The translations under genes and the position numbers were made by a program. 64,000 nucleotides of DNA, taken from contig NZ_JACVUP010000004.1 in NCBI RefSeq assembly GCF_016625195.1, positions 124,001 through 188,000 of the forward strand. Direction: 5' to 3'. The first letter of the stretch is position 1. Every line of letters begins with the position of its first letter. Under the pieces are notes generated by a model, which made no database searches, had not been told where the DNA came from, and saw nothing but the letters and a program-made list of their open reading frames with translations. This document shows, in pieces, positions 17,868 to 26,019 of this stretch. The DNA comes from Erwinia sp. S63. Its GTDB lineage: Bacteria > Pseudomonadota > Gammaproteobacteria > Enterobacterales > Enterobacteriaceae.

Positions 17868-18926
17868 ATGGCAGAAAATTATTTACTTTCGCGTCGTCGC
17901 TTTCTTGGGTATTCCGCCGCAGCGATGATGGCGTCTACTTTACCAGGGCGCAGTTTCGCCGAAGATCAGATGCACAATATGCCGATGTCCGGCGACCTAT
18001 TGCAGGGTGGTGCGGGTAAGTGGGCACTGGCGAAACCCACGCACATTCGCCTCGCGGTAAATCTCAACGCTATTTGCCTGGCACCGGTTGTGGTGGCCGA
18101 TCAACATAATTTCTTCAAAGCTCACAACCTTGAAGTTGAATTCGTCAACTTTGGCAATTCCACCGAATTATTGCTGGAGTCGATTGCCACGGGGAAAGCG
18201 GAAGCCGCCATCGGCATGGCGCTGCGCTGGTTAAAAGCGCTGGAGCAGGGCTTCGATGTGAAACTCACCGCAGGCACGCACGGTGGCTGCATGCGCTTAT
18301 TAGCGCGCAATGATGGTCCTTCCACGCTGGAGCAGCTAAAAGGCAAAACCATCGGCGTTACCGATATGGCGGGCGCAGATAAGAACTTCTTTTCACTGAT
18401 GCTGAAAAAGCACGGCGTCGATCCCAATACCGACGTGAACTGGCGTGTATTCCCCCAAGATTTGCTGCCAATGGTGTTGGAGAAAGGGGAAATTCAGGCC
18501 GCCAGCGGTTCAGATCCGATTATGTGGCGCCTGGCGCAGAAGCCGGGCTATCGCGAAGTCGGTACTAATTTGATGGATGAGTACGCCAACCTGAGTTGCT
18601 GTGTGGTGGGCACGCGTGGCAGTTTGATTCGCGAACAGCCAGAGGTGGCTGCCGCGATTACCCATGCCATCCTGCAAGCGCACGCCTATGCTGCGCAGCA
18701 TCCCGAAGCGATCGGTAGCGAGTTTAACGGTCAGGCGCTAAATACCACGCCGCAGGAGATCGCCAGCGTACTGAAAACCCATACCCATGGGCACTATTCA
18801 GTGGGCAATGCCTTCGTCAAAGAGATCGATGTTTATGCGCGGGATTTGAAGGCAATTAACGTGCTGCGGCCAGAAACCGATCCGCTGCTGTTTGCAAAGG
18901 GTATCACCAGCAATGTGCTGGTGTGA
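17868..18926 (+). CDS. Tat-exported sulfonate/nitrate-type ABC substrate-binding protein (copy 1)
   Basis: A 352-residue periplasmic binding protein of the SsuA/TauA/NrtA (NMT1) class. The N-terminus carries a twin-arginine signal: SRRRFLGYSAAAMMASTLPG. The mature part shows LNAICLAPVVVADQHNFFKAHNLEVEFVNFGNSTELLLE, then ATGKAEAAIGMALRWLKALEQGFDVKLTAGTHGGCMRLLA, nearly the same as in the second binding protein at 21220-22293. Tat export suggests it folds, perhaps with a cofactor or metal, before export. It stands alone rightward and is convergent with the cysteine-synthase-like gene; the permease and ATPase are in the next two operons. Ligand probably an organosulfur compound. Confidence 0.85.
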   Translation: MAENYLLSRRRFLGYSAAAMMASTLPGRSFAEDQMHNMPMSGDLLQGGAGKWALAKPTHIRLAVNLNAICLAPVVVADQHNFFKAHNLEVEFVNFGNSTELLLESIATGKAEAAIGMALRWLKALEQGFDVKLTAGTHGGCMRLLARNDGPSTLEQLKGKTIGVTDMAGADKNFFSLMLKKHGVDPNTDVNWRVFPQDLLPMVLEKGEIQAASGSDPIMWRLAQKPGYREVGTNLMDEYANLSCCVVGTRGSLIREQPEVAAAITHAILQAHAYAAQHPEAIGSEFNGQALNTTPQEIASVLKTHTHGHYSVGNAFVKEIDVYARDLKAINVLRPETDPLLFAKGITSNVLV

Positions 18927-19046
18927 AGGGGCGGTCTTATAACGCGCAATCTGATGTAGCGGCATGATTTATCGCGCATTCATCGAGCAGCGTTGCTACT
19001 CAGGAATGCGCCATAAATGACATCGTGATAAAGAAAACCCGGCGAA

Positions 19047-20096
19047 TCAGGCAATCTTCTGCGATGTCTGAATCGCATTCGCCAGTTTGAAGGTCTCAGC
19101 AGGCACCTGATGAGCAAAGAGTTGCGTGCTGAGGTAGCTGCTGCCGCCATCTGCCAACAAAACCACGATGCGCTTGCCGTGATTCTCCGGCCGCGCCGCC
19201 ACCTGTTCTGCCGCCCACAATACAGCCCCGGAAGAGTCACCCACTAACACGCCTTCGCTGAGCGCCAGTTGACGCGCCGCTGCATACGCTTGCCAGGTTT
19301 CTACGGCGATCACTTCGTCATACACTCGGTGGTCCAGATTCGCCGGGATGCGTTCGGGCGGTTGATTGCTAAAGGCGTGCACCCCGGTGATCTCCAGCGG
19401 TTCCGGACGCAATTCGCTGGGTTGTGAACCCACGCCAGGTTCTACGGCTATCACCTGCAGGCTTGGGTACTGCTGTTTGAGATAGCGCCCGGTTCCCGAC
19501 AGTGTGCCGCCGGTTCCCACTGCCGCAATAAAGATATCCAGCTTGCCGCCGCTGTCGCGCCAGATCTCGGGCCCGGTGGTCTGAACATGCACGGCCGGGT
19601 TGGCGGGATTCTCCAGCTGTAACAAAAAATGGACTTCCGGCTCCGCAGCGGTGACCTTTTCCGCCAACCATTTGGTGGCGGCGACAAAATCGCCATTGCT
19701 GGCCTCATAAAACTCTCTGAAGCCCTCAATAGTGCTGAATGGCACCACTTCAGCACCGTAAGCCTGAATCAGCTGCGTGCGTTCGATGCTGACAAAATCA
19801 TTGATATAAACGCGGAATTTGTAGCCCTTGGCCGCTGCAATCGCCGCTAATCCAATCCCGGTATTGCCGCTGGTGGTTTCTACCAGCGTGTCGCCAGGCT
19901 GAATGGTGCCATTGCGCTCAGCGGCTTCGATCATGCTGAGTGCGATGCGATCCTTGACGCTGTGATTAGGATTAAACAGCTCCAGTTTGGCGATCACTTC
20001 GGCCTGAATCTCTTGTTGCTGAGCATAACGTGAGAGCCGCAGCAGCGGCGTATTACCAATCAGTTCGGTGATTGACGAGGAAATTTTTGCAACCAT
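19047..20096 (-). CDS. Cysteine synthase-like PLP enzyme (CysK family)
   Basis: A 349-residue fold-type II PLP enzyme. The Schiff-base lysine is in NPNHSVKDRIALSMIE, the substrate loop is TSGNTGIGLAAIAAAKGY, and the phosphate-binding loop is GTGGTLSGTGRYLK. GDSSGAVLWAAEQVA lies toward the C-terminus. It is about 30 residues longer than typical CysK and has a diverged C-terminus, so it is probably a paralogue with its own substrate, not the housekeeping enzyme. It is the third gene of a leftward operon with a binding protein and permease, placing cysteine assembly or beta-replacement next to sulfur uptake. The start has AGAGGTG before ATG at 20096. Confidence 0.87.
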   Translation of the reverse strand: MVAKISSSITELIGNTPLLRLSRYAQQQEIQAEVIAKLELFNPNHSVKDRIALSMIEAAERNGTIQPGDTLVETTSGNTGIGLAAIAAAKGYKFRVYINDFVSIERTQLIQAYGAEVVPFSTIEGFREFYEASNGDFVAATKWLAEKVTAAEPEVHFLLQLENPANPAVHVQTTGPEIWRDSGGKLDIFIAAVGTGGTLSGTGRYLKQQYPSLQVIAVEPGVGSQPSELRPEPLEITGVHAFSNQPPERIPANLDHRVYDEVIAVETWQAYAAARQLALSEGVLVGDSSGAVLWAAEQVAARPENHGKRIVVLLADGGSSYLSTQLFAHQVPAETFKLANAIQTSQKIA

Positions 20097-20172
20097 AGTT
20101 CACCTCTGTGGTGGAGTAGCCTGCCTGGGCGCCATGATTGACGCCCCTTGAGATGTGGCAATGTTTCTAAAA

Positions 20173-20192
20173 GGTGCGCCTTCAGGCGCATC
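20173..20192 (-). other. Intercistronic hairpin before the cysteine-synthase-like gene
   Basis: TGCGCC, loop TTCA, GGCGCA with flanking partial pairing, between the permease stop (20202) and the PLP enzyme start (20096). It may adjust message stability or expression of the last gene. Confidence 0.4.
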
Positions 20193-20201
20193 ACCATGCC
20201 G

Positions 20202-21209
20202 TTACCATTTCACCGCACTGCGTTGCCACGAAAGCAAACGGTCACGCACCAGGAATAACAGGGAGATCAGGGAAGAGAAAAGCAGCGCCATCACGATCAG
20301 CGCCGCATACATATTGGCGTAGGCCGCCCAGCCCTGTGCCCACTGGAGATACCAGCCCAGGCCCGATTTCACGCCCATCATCTCTGCGGCAACCAGCACC
20401 GAGAACGATGCGCCCAGCCCCATAAATAAGCCGACAAAAAGGTGCGGCAGTGCGGCGGGTACCGCCACTCGCAGCACCAGGAACATCGAATTGGCGCCCA
20501 GCGTGCGCGCCACATCGTAGTAACGGGTATCGACGCTGGAAACGCCGGACCAGGTCAGCACGGTCACCGGGAACCAGGTGGCCAGGGCGATGAGAAACAC
20601 CGCAGCGGAGAAACTGGAGGGGAAGAAGTAAAGTGACAGCGGCAGCAACGCCGTGGATGGCACGGGGCCCAGGAAGCGTAAAATCGGATGTACCCAATAG
20701 CCCAGTCCTCGCGACCAGCCTATCGCCACGCCGGTCACAAAGCCCACTACGCTGCCGTAGAGAAAACCAAAGGCCAGCAAACGCAGCGAATTGAGTACGC
20801 TGTCCAGCAGACGTGGCCAGTCAGTGGCGTAGGCTTCGACCAGTGCGCGCGGCGGTGCAAAGAAAGGCGCGGGCAACAGCGCCAGCTTTCCGGTGACGGT
20901 TTCCCACACGCCAATCAGCAGCGCCAGCACAATCAACCACGGCCCGCTACGTTTCAACGGAGCCAGCAGCGCCAGACGCGGAAACACGCCAGAGGCTATA
21001 GCCAACACGGTTAGCAACAACGCAATCCCGGCAAACAGTTCATGGGTTTGATCGACAAAGCGCGGGGCAGCAAAACCCTGGGGCTTATCCGGTACCGCCA
21101 CCATCAGCGCCACTAACGCCCACCACAGCAACAGCGCGCCCCAGACGGCGGGTTGCAGGCGGCGCGGTGCTGCACGGTGTTGGGCAATCGTGAGGGTTTC
21201 ACTGGCCAT
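20202..21209 (-). CDS. Sulfonate-type ABC transporter permease (SsuC/TauC family)
   Basis: A 335-residue inner-membrane permease. The BPD transmembrane domain occupies roughly residues 130-325; the EAA-type cytoplasmic loop that docks the ATPase is seen as VARTLGANSMFLVLRVAVPA. The N-terminal 110 residues hold three further hydrophobic stretches, more than the usual SsuC (about 260 residues). It starts at the ATG at 21209 after AAGGAGAGAG, 10 bp after the binding-protein gene. It would pair with the binding proteins at 17868 and 21220 and the ATPase at 22502, which is transcribed the other way. Sulfonates or related organosulfur compounds are the expected cargo. Confidence 0.88.
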   Translation of the reverse strand: MASETLTIAQHRAAPRRLQPAVWGALLLWWALVALMVAVPDKPQGFAAPRFVDQTHELFAGIALLLTVLAIASGVFPRLALLAPLKRSGPWLIVLALLIGVWETVTGKLALLPAPFFAPPRALVEAYATDWPRLLDSVLNSLRLLAFGFLYGSVVGFVTGVAIGWSRGLGYWVHPILRFLGPVPSTALLPLSLYFFPSSFSAAVFLIALATWFPVTVLTWSGVSSVDTRYYDVARTLGANSMFLVLRVAVPAALPHLFVGLFMGLGASFSVLVAAEMMGVKSGLGWYLQWAQGWAAYANMYAALIVMALLFSSLISLLFLVRDRLLSWQRSAVKW

Positions 21210-21219
21210 GACTCTCTCC

Positions 21220-22293
21220 TTAACTCGACATGTTGCTCATGTGCGCCATGTTACTGGCGTGCTGATGGGCGGATTCGGCGGGCAGCAGTTGCGGCACATA
21301 GTGTTCGGCAAACTGCTGCGCATCGGTATCCGGGCGAATCACGTTGATCTTCTTCAACTCCTCAACATAGGTCGCGACTTCACTGCGCAGCTGGGCGCCG
21401 GTGGAGTGGTGGTGATGAGTGTGCTCTTTGAGCATCGCGGTGATGTCCTCTACCGGCACCGAACCCGGCACAAATGGCTGGAAGATTTTGGCGGTTTCGG
21501 CGGGATGATCGGCGGTCCACTGCTGTGCATCCACAATCGCCTGGGTAATGGCCCGCGCGGTGGCTGGATCGTCACGCACCAGCGAACCGCGCAGCCCCAG
21601 CACGCAGCAGGTCATGCTGGCGTACTCGCCTTTGAGGTTGGTGTCGACTTCCAGCAGGTTGTGCTGTTTCTTCAGCAGCCAACCCTGTGGGTCATCGGTG
21701 GCCAGTGCCTGTACTTCGCCTTTGCGCAGCGCCTCGCCAAACAGATCGGGCGGATACTGCAGCCAATTGACTTGCTTATCCGGATCGATGCCCTGTTTCG
21801 CCAGCTGCACCGCGAAGAAGTTACGAATCGGACTGGCCTGATCGCTGACCGCGACAGATTTACCCACTAAATCTTTTACATCGCGGATGCCGCTGTTTTG
21901 CGGCGTCAATAAGCGCATGCAGCCGCCGTGGGTGCCGACGGTCAGGTCGACGTCAAAACCTTGCTCCAGCGGTTTTAGCCAGCGCAGCGCCATGCCAATA
22001 CCACCATCGGCCTGGCCGGTCGCGATCGCCTGCAGCAGGGCATCGGTCGGGCCGCTGAAGTTAACCGGTTCAACGTTAAGGCCATATTTTTTGAAGAACC
22101 CCTGCTTCAGGGCAACGGAAATCGGCGCCTGACACACCGCCGTTTGTCCCCACGCCAGTTTGATGGTTTTAAGCGGTTTATCGTCGGCGAAAACATTGCT
22201 GCTCAACAATGGATTCACCGCTACACCGGCGCTGAATAAACCCAGGCCGCGCAATAATGCGCGCCGGCTCAGAAAGTATTTTTGCATTGCCAT
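21220..22293 (-). CDS. Tat-exported sulfonate/nitrate-type ABC substrate-binding protein (copy 2)
   Basis: A 357-residue periplasmic binding protein paralogous to the one at 17868. It has the twin-arginine signal LSRRALLRGLGLFSAGVAV, then QTAVCQAPISVALKQGFFKKYGLNVEPVNFSGPTDALLQ and ATGQADGGIGMALRWLKPLEQGFDVDLTVGTHGGCMRLL. A His-rich HTHHHHSTG stretch lies near the C-terminus, matching HTHGHYS in copy 1. The ATG at 22293 is used because AAGGAAAG precedes it; the frame extends to 22326 without support. It heads the operon binding protein, permease, PLP enzyme. Two related binding proteins sharing one permease suggests two ligands or two affinities. Confidence 0.87.
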   Translation of the reverse strand: MAMQKYFLSRRALLRGLGLFSAGVAVNPLLSSNVFADDKPLKTIKLAWGQTAVCQAPISVALKQGFFKKYGLNVEPVNFSGPTDALLQAIATGQADGGIGMALRWLKPLEQGFDVDLTVGTHGGCMRLLTPQNSGIRDVKDLVGKSVAVSDQASPIRNFFAVQLAKQGIDPDKQVNWLQYPPDLFGEALRKGEVQALATDDPQGWLLKKQHNLLEVDTNLKGEYASMTCCVLGLRGSLVRDDPATARAITQAIVDAQQWTADHPAETAKIFQPFVPGSVPVEDITAMLKEHTHHHHSTGAQLRSEVATYVEELKKINVIRPDTDAQQFAEHYVPQLLPAESAHQHASNMAHMSNMSS

Positions 22294-22501
22294 TCTGCTT
22301 TCCTTGTCATTAAAGATCACGGGCACTATCGCTTAGCGATTTCCCACCACCAAATAACAATCCCGCATGAGGTCATGCAGTTTTTCTTTATGAAAGATGA
22401 CGGATAGGTTTGCCGAAAAGGCTATTTCAATCAGGAGAGAGAGACGCTTATGGTTATTTGCTGATGACTGTCGGCACACTATTATTTAGCTGGAGCGAAA
22501 T

Positions 22502-23278
22502 ATGGCCATGACCTCTGCAGGCGTGAATATTGCTATTGAAAAAGTGAATCACCATTTCACGCTTGAAGGCAGTGACTTACCGGTACTGGAGAATATCAAT
22601 TTACAGGTGAAGGCCGGTGAATTTGTCGCTCTGCTAGGGCCTTCCGGTTGCGGGAAATCGACTTTATTACGTTTGCTCGCCGGGCTGGAACCTCCAGCCA
22701 GCGGTTTGCTGGCGGAAGAGGGGAAAGCTATTACGGCACCCGATCCTTCTCGCGTGGTGGTGTTTCAGGATCCTACGCTCTATCCGTGGCGCACGGTGTA
22801 TGACAACGTCGGTCTGGGATTGCAGATTCGCGGTGAGAGCCGCGCAATACGCGATAAACGCATTAACGCGATGCTAGATCGTGTCGGGCTGAAGCAGTTT
22901 GCTCGCGCCTGGCCGCATCAGCTGTCTGGCGGTATGGCCCAACGTGCTGCATTAGCCAGAGCATTGGTGAATGTGCCGCGTTTACTGATCCTCGATGAAC
23001 CACTAGGCAAGCTCGACTCGTTGACGCGGTTGCGCATGCAGCAGGAGATTGTTGATCTTTGGCAGGAGCAGCAGTTCACCACGCTGATGGTAACGCATGA
23101 CGTTGAAGAGGCGCTGGTGATGGCAAATCGTGTGGTGGTGTTCAGCCCACGACCGGCGAAAGTGGTGGATGTGATTGAGGTGGATCTGCCCTGGCCGCGC
23201 CGGCGTGATGATCCGCAGCTGGTGGCGCTGCGCAGCCATATATTGAATCTGCTGGGGAATGAACAGGCGGCCGCTTAA
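22502..23278 (+). CDS. Sulfonate-type ABC transporter ATP-binding protein (SsuB/TauB family)
   Basis: A 258-residue ABC ATPase. Walker A GPSGCGKST near residue 47, Q-loop in VVFQDPTLYPWRTVYDNVGLGL, signature LSGGMAQRAALARALV, Walker B LLILDEPLGKLDS, and the switch histidine in MVTHDVEEAL. The YPWRTVYDNV region is typical of the SsuB/TauB group. It is transcribed away from the second binding-protein gene, with 208 bp of shared promoter region, an uncommon split of one transporter over two divergent units. Its stop overlaps the end of the convergent LysR gene by 4 bp (23275-23278). Confidence 0.9.
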   Translation: MAMTSAGVNIAIEKVNHHFTLEGSDLPVLENINLQVKAGEFVALLGPSGCGKSTLLRLLAGLEPPASGLLAEEGKAITAPDPSRVVVFQDPTLYPWRTVYDNVGLGLQIRGESRAIRDKRINAMLDRVGLKQFARAWPHQLSGGMAQRAALARALVNVPRLLILDEPLGKLDSLTRLRMQQEIVDLWQEQQFTTLMVTHDVEEALVMANRVVVFSPRPAKVVDVIEVDLPWPRRRDDPQLVALRSHILNLLGNEQAAA

Positions 23279-24177
23279 ATCGCCGTAGAGAACAGTAATT
23301 CACGCAACCAGCGGTGTCCGGCATCGCGGTGCGTGCGTTCATGCCAGACCACAATTTTGTTGAACCCCTGGATTGCTAACGGAGGAGGCAAGACCTTCAA
23401 ACCAGGTAAATCGTGCGTTAAGCGACGCGGCACCACGCTGATCAAATCACTGACACGTAAGATCTCAGGCAAAACTAAAAAACTGCACACCGAAAGTGTC
23501 ACACGTCGCGAACGTCCAACCGCGGCTAACGCCTCATCCGTCACGCCCTTGAAGTTGCCTCCCACGTAGGAAACCAGGGCGTGGTCCTGCGCGCAGAAAC
23601 TGTCGAGCGTTAAACCTGTCTGCGCAGACAGTGGATGGTCCTCGCGCATGAGACACACATACTCTTCATCGTACAGCGAGCGGGCGTGCAGATCGGGTGG
23701 GGCACTGTCTGGCGTGATCAACGCGATATCGATGTCACCCCGTTCAAACTGCGCAGATAATTGCTCGTTATTAACCGGCAATACCGCCACGCGGATACCC
23801 GGCGCCTGTAATCGTAATGCGGCCATAAAAGGCACGATGACCGCACGCAGGGCATAATCGGTGGCCGCGATCTTAATGGTCATTTCGGCTGTCGCAGCAT
23901 CAAAGGCTTTGGGCTGCAACAGTTCTGACACTTCCGCCAGGATGGCCTTCACGGGCTGAGCCAGCTCCAGTGCCCGCAGCGTCGGAACAACGCCGCGCTG
24001 CGCCCGCGTGAACAGCGGATCATCAAAACACTCTCTCAGACGCGTTAGCATGCCGCTGACCGCGGGTTGCGTCAGGGCTAAACGTTCAGCTGCGCGGGTG
24101 ACGCTGCGCTCATCCAGTAAGGCATCCAGCGCTTTGAGCAAATTGAGGTCGAGGTTGCGGATGTCGGTTTTCATCAT
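23275..24177 (-). CDS. LysR family transcriptional regulator
   Basis: A 300-residue LysR regulator of the NodD/PcpR-like group. The HTH is NLLKALDALLDERSVTRAAERLALTQPAVSGMLTRLRECF, and the effector domain starts near TIKIAATDYALRAVIVPFMA. Two adjacent ATGs at 24177 and 24174 are both possible starts; the frame reaches 24198 only from a TTG. It is convergent with the ABC ATPase and divergent from the SRPBCC-type gene (147 bp between starts), which is the most likely direct target. A role in the sulfur locus is possible but not shown. Confidence 0.88.
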   Translation of the reverse strand: MMKTDIRNLDLNLLKALDALLDERSVTRAAERLALTQPAVSGMLTRLRECFDDPLFTRAQRGVVPTLRALELAQPVKAILAEVSELLQPKAFDAATAEMTIKIAATDYALRAVIVPFMAALRLQAPGIRVAVLPVNNEQLSAQFERGDIDIALITPDSAPPDLHARSLYDEEYVCLMREDHPLSAQTGLTLDSFCAQDHALVSYVGGNFKGVTDEALAAVGRSRRVTLSVCSFLVLPEILRVSDLISVVPRRLTHDLPGLKVLPPPLAIQGFNKIVVWHERTHRDAGHRWLRELLFSTAI

Positions 24178-24324
24178 CTTCCGGCGATGGCTAGGCAATG
24201 CTTCATCTTACGCTGCTTCCAGATATCACGAAAACGTATATTAAAAATAAATAATGGCGATTGGTCTTATTTCACAGGGAGTCAGATACTTCACCTACGA
24301 TTTATCCACGGTGAGACGAATGAA

Positions 24325-24843
24325 ATGAAAATGAACGCGATTAACTGGCCAGAAGGATTTGTACCGGGCTATAGCGATAACTACTGTTCCAACGAAGTGA
24401 TCGTTGCAGGTTTGGGTACCCAGGATATCTGGCCGCTGCTGAATACGCCGTCACTCTGGCCAACCTATTATCAGAACTCGGCGAATGCGCGTTTCTATGA
24501 CAATAAAGGCCCGGAACTGGAGCAGGGCGTCCGCTTCTATTTCGAAACCTTTGGCTTCCCGGTGGAAGCGCAGGTCACCGAGTACGTGGCACCCGTAGCG
24601 GGTGAAGCCGCTCGCGTTTCCTGGCACGGCTGGGCGGGCGAAGTGGGCAGCGAGGATCGTTTAGATGTTCTGCATGCCTGGCTGATTGAAGATCTGTCTG
24701 ACAATCGCGTGCGCATCCTGACCCAGGAAACGCAAAACGGCAAACCGGCGGTTGAGCTGGCGAGCGCGAAACCCAATCCGATGATCAACGGTCATCAGGA
24801 TTGGCTGGATGGACTGGTTGCGGCTGCTAAAGCGCGCAAATAG
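24325..24843 (+). CDS. SRPBCC-like (polyketide cyclase/START-fold) protein
   Basis: A 172-residue cytoplasmic protein. The pattern NEVIVAGLGTQDIWPLLNTPSLWPTYYQNS, a central GVRFYFETFGFPVEAQVTEY, RVSWHGWAG and late VRILTQETQNGKPA fits the helix-grip SRPBCC fold that binds hydrophobic ligands in a cavity. The ATG at 24325 has GGTGAG 10 bp upstream and begins the conserved domain; the frame upstream (to 24187) overlaps the LysR promoter and looks non-coding. It is divergent from the LysR gene, a common regulator-target layout. No catalytic residue pattern lets me choose between ligand carrier and cyclase. Confidence 0.75.
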   Translation: MKMNAINWPEGFVPGYSDNYCSNEVIVAGLGTQDIWPLLNTPSLWPTYYQNSANARFYDNKGPELEQGVRFYFETFGFPVEAQVTEYVAPVAGEAARVSWHGWAGEVGSEDRLDVLHAWLIEDLSDNRVRILTQETQNGKPAVELASAKPNPMINGHQDWLDGLVAAAKARK

Positions 24844-24959
24844 TGCCTATATTTTCGCTTCCAGCCGGTTCAGTGCTTGCTGTGCGCGTGTTTAAAGTGA
24901 TCGCTCCGCCAGCGCCTTATGTGCACTGGGCAGAACGCTATCGGGTAAGCGAAGGATAA
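24843..24959 (+). CDS. Possible 38-residue peptide or gene remnant
   Basis: A frame starting at a GTG that overlaps the SRPBCC stop codon and ending just before the convergent methyltransferase. It contains KVIAPPAPYVHWAERYRV, which has the composition of a real protein, but there is no ribosome site of its own and no family I recognise. It could be a translationally coupled peptide, a remnant, or chance. Confidence 0.2.
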   Translation: MPIFSLPAGSVLAVRVFKVIAPPAPYVHWAERYRVSEG

Positions 24960-24963
24960 TCAC

Positions 24964-25527
24964 TCACGGATAAAACGCAGCCTGGCACCGATAAACAAAT
25001 GCCGGTGGCAGGTTGCGCATCACGCGTGTGCGCGTCCAGTAAAAATGCTGTGACAAGAGGGGTTCCGACAGCGACGTATATTGAAATTGCACAAACACGC
25101 CACCGGGAGTCAGCGCGCGGCTGATTTGCGTCAAAATCCTTTCGCGCAACGCCTGCGGTAGGGATAGCAGCGGTAAACCTGAGAAAATGGCATCGTAGCC
25201 GGTGCCTAACGTTTCTGCTGAATCAGTGTGTACCGTCAAACGCAGATCGTTGAACGCATTAAGCTTATGGGCTAATTGCGGATTGATTTCATATGCCGCC
25301 AGCGTTGCATCGGCTCTCATGCTATGCAGTAAATGACGCGTCAGCACACCATCGCCAGCGCCGAGTTCGGCAATGCGTTGCGTCTGCTGCCAATCTACGG
25401 CTTCAGACATGGTGCGACACAGCGCAGAAGAGGAAGGTGCGATAGAACCAAAAGCGCGCGGGTTGGCGAAAAATGCCTGTAAATAGCGGGTTTTTTCTTT
25501 GAGTAATGAATACGTCGTAGCAATCAC
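24964..25527 (-). CDS. Class I SAM-dependent methyltransferase (phospholipid N-methyltransferase-like)
   Basis: A 187-residue Rossmann-fold methyltransferase. The SAM-binding motif I is AELGAGDGVLTRHLL (about 53-67) and an acidic strand-2 end follows in AAYEINPQL; GYDAIFSGLPLLSLP is motif IV. The layout, including the N-terminal RYLQAFFANPRAFGSIAPSS, is that of PmtA-like phospholipid methyltransferases and of rRNA-dimethylase-like relatives. Its promoter carries a PmrA/QseB-type box (25572-25588) and a perfect CusR-type box (25610-25625), linking it to the two envelope two-component systems in this window. Membrane-lipid or envelope modification is therefore the favoured, but untested, role. 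Confidence 0.82.
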   Translation of the reverse strand: MIATTYSLLKEKTRYLQAFFANPRAFGSIAPSSSALCRTMSEAVDWQQTQRIAELGAGDGVLTRHLLHSMRADATLAAYEINPQLAHKLNAFNDLRLTVHTDSAETLGTGYDAIFSGLPLLSLPQALRERILTQISRALTPGGVFVQFQYTSLSEPLLSQHFYWTRTRVMRNLPPAFVYRCQAAFYP

Positions 25528-25571
25528 GATTATTACCTCCGGGTTATTGGAGGTAATTCAACCATTAATTT

Positions 25572-25588
25572 CTTAAGCAAAGCTTAAA
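25572..25588 (-). promoter_or_regulatory. PmrA/QseB-type box before the methyltransferase gene
   Basis: Reading leftward, TTTAAG-CTTTG-CTTAAG: two hexamers with 11-bp period, a perfect match to YTTAAK-N5-YTTAAK. It ends 44 bp before the methyltransferase start, nearly the same distance as the 30282 box from its gene (46 bp). Confidence 0.6.
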
Positions 25589-25609
25589 GCCGTATTCTTT
25601 TATGCTCAG

Positions 25610-25625
25610 ATGACAAACTTGTCAT
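25610..25625. promoter_or_regulatory. CusR-type box before the methyltransferase gene
   Basis: ATGACAA-AC-TTGTCAT, a perfect 7-bp dyad identical in both half-sites to the CusR/HprR core. It lies 83-98 bp upstream of the methyltransferase start. The flank CAG on the left matches the box at 41930. Confidence 0.65.
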
Positions 25626-25665
25626 GATAAAGAAATGTCCTGGTATAAGTTCAGTTAAATCTCTC

Positions 25666-25824
25666 TCATTGCAAGGGTTCTGAACCTTTTAATTGGGTTT
25701 CCATAAAATCAGTCAGATGGTGCATCCAGCAGCGCATACCAAACAGATCCAGGATTAATCCGCTCCAAACCAGTGCCACGCACACCAGTAAAGCTAAAGC
25801 GATATAATAAGGGAATGCTGACAT
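25666..25824 (-). CDS. Small single-pass membrane protein
   Basis: A 52-residue frame beginning MSAFPYYIALALLVCVALVW, one strong hydrophobic helix (about residues 6-30), then a short hydrophilic tail with Cys, Trp and two His. AGGACGG lies 8 bp before the ATG at 25824. An extension upstream to 25890 has no ribosome site. I do not recognise a family. It is upstream of and parallel to the methyltransferase, but 138 bp with that gene's own operators lie between them. Confidence 0.45.
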   Translation of the reverse strand: MSAFPYYIALALLVCVALVWSGLILDLFGMRCWMHHLTDFMETQLKGSEPLQ

Positions 25825-25965
25825 AAATCCGTCCTGGACATTAAAACATGTATGGCGCGACAGTATTCTATAAATGGAGCACATCAGCAACCTAAATAGA
25901 TTTTTTTAGCAGGCATACACAACGCGATAAAGATTGTTGGTTAATTCGTGTAATACAGATGCGTT

Positions 25966-26005
25966 AAATTCCCCCCAACCACTGATGCGCAGTTGGGGGG
26001 AATTT
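25966..26005 (-). terminator. Terminator of the Fe(III)-type ABC operon
   Basis: AAATTCCCCCCAAC, 12-base loop, GTTGGGGGGAATTT: a perfect 14-bp stem 15 bp past the ATPase stop at 26020, in the leftward direction. The TTT end of the stem supplies a short T-run. Confidence 0.75.
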
Positions 26006-26019
26006 ATTCAAGGGAAAGG

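Noticed and set aside
21190..21870. Long rightward frame across the second binding-protein gene
   Set aside because: No family pattern and no ribosome site; the leftward strand has a Tat signal and a complete NMT1-type protein.
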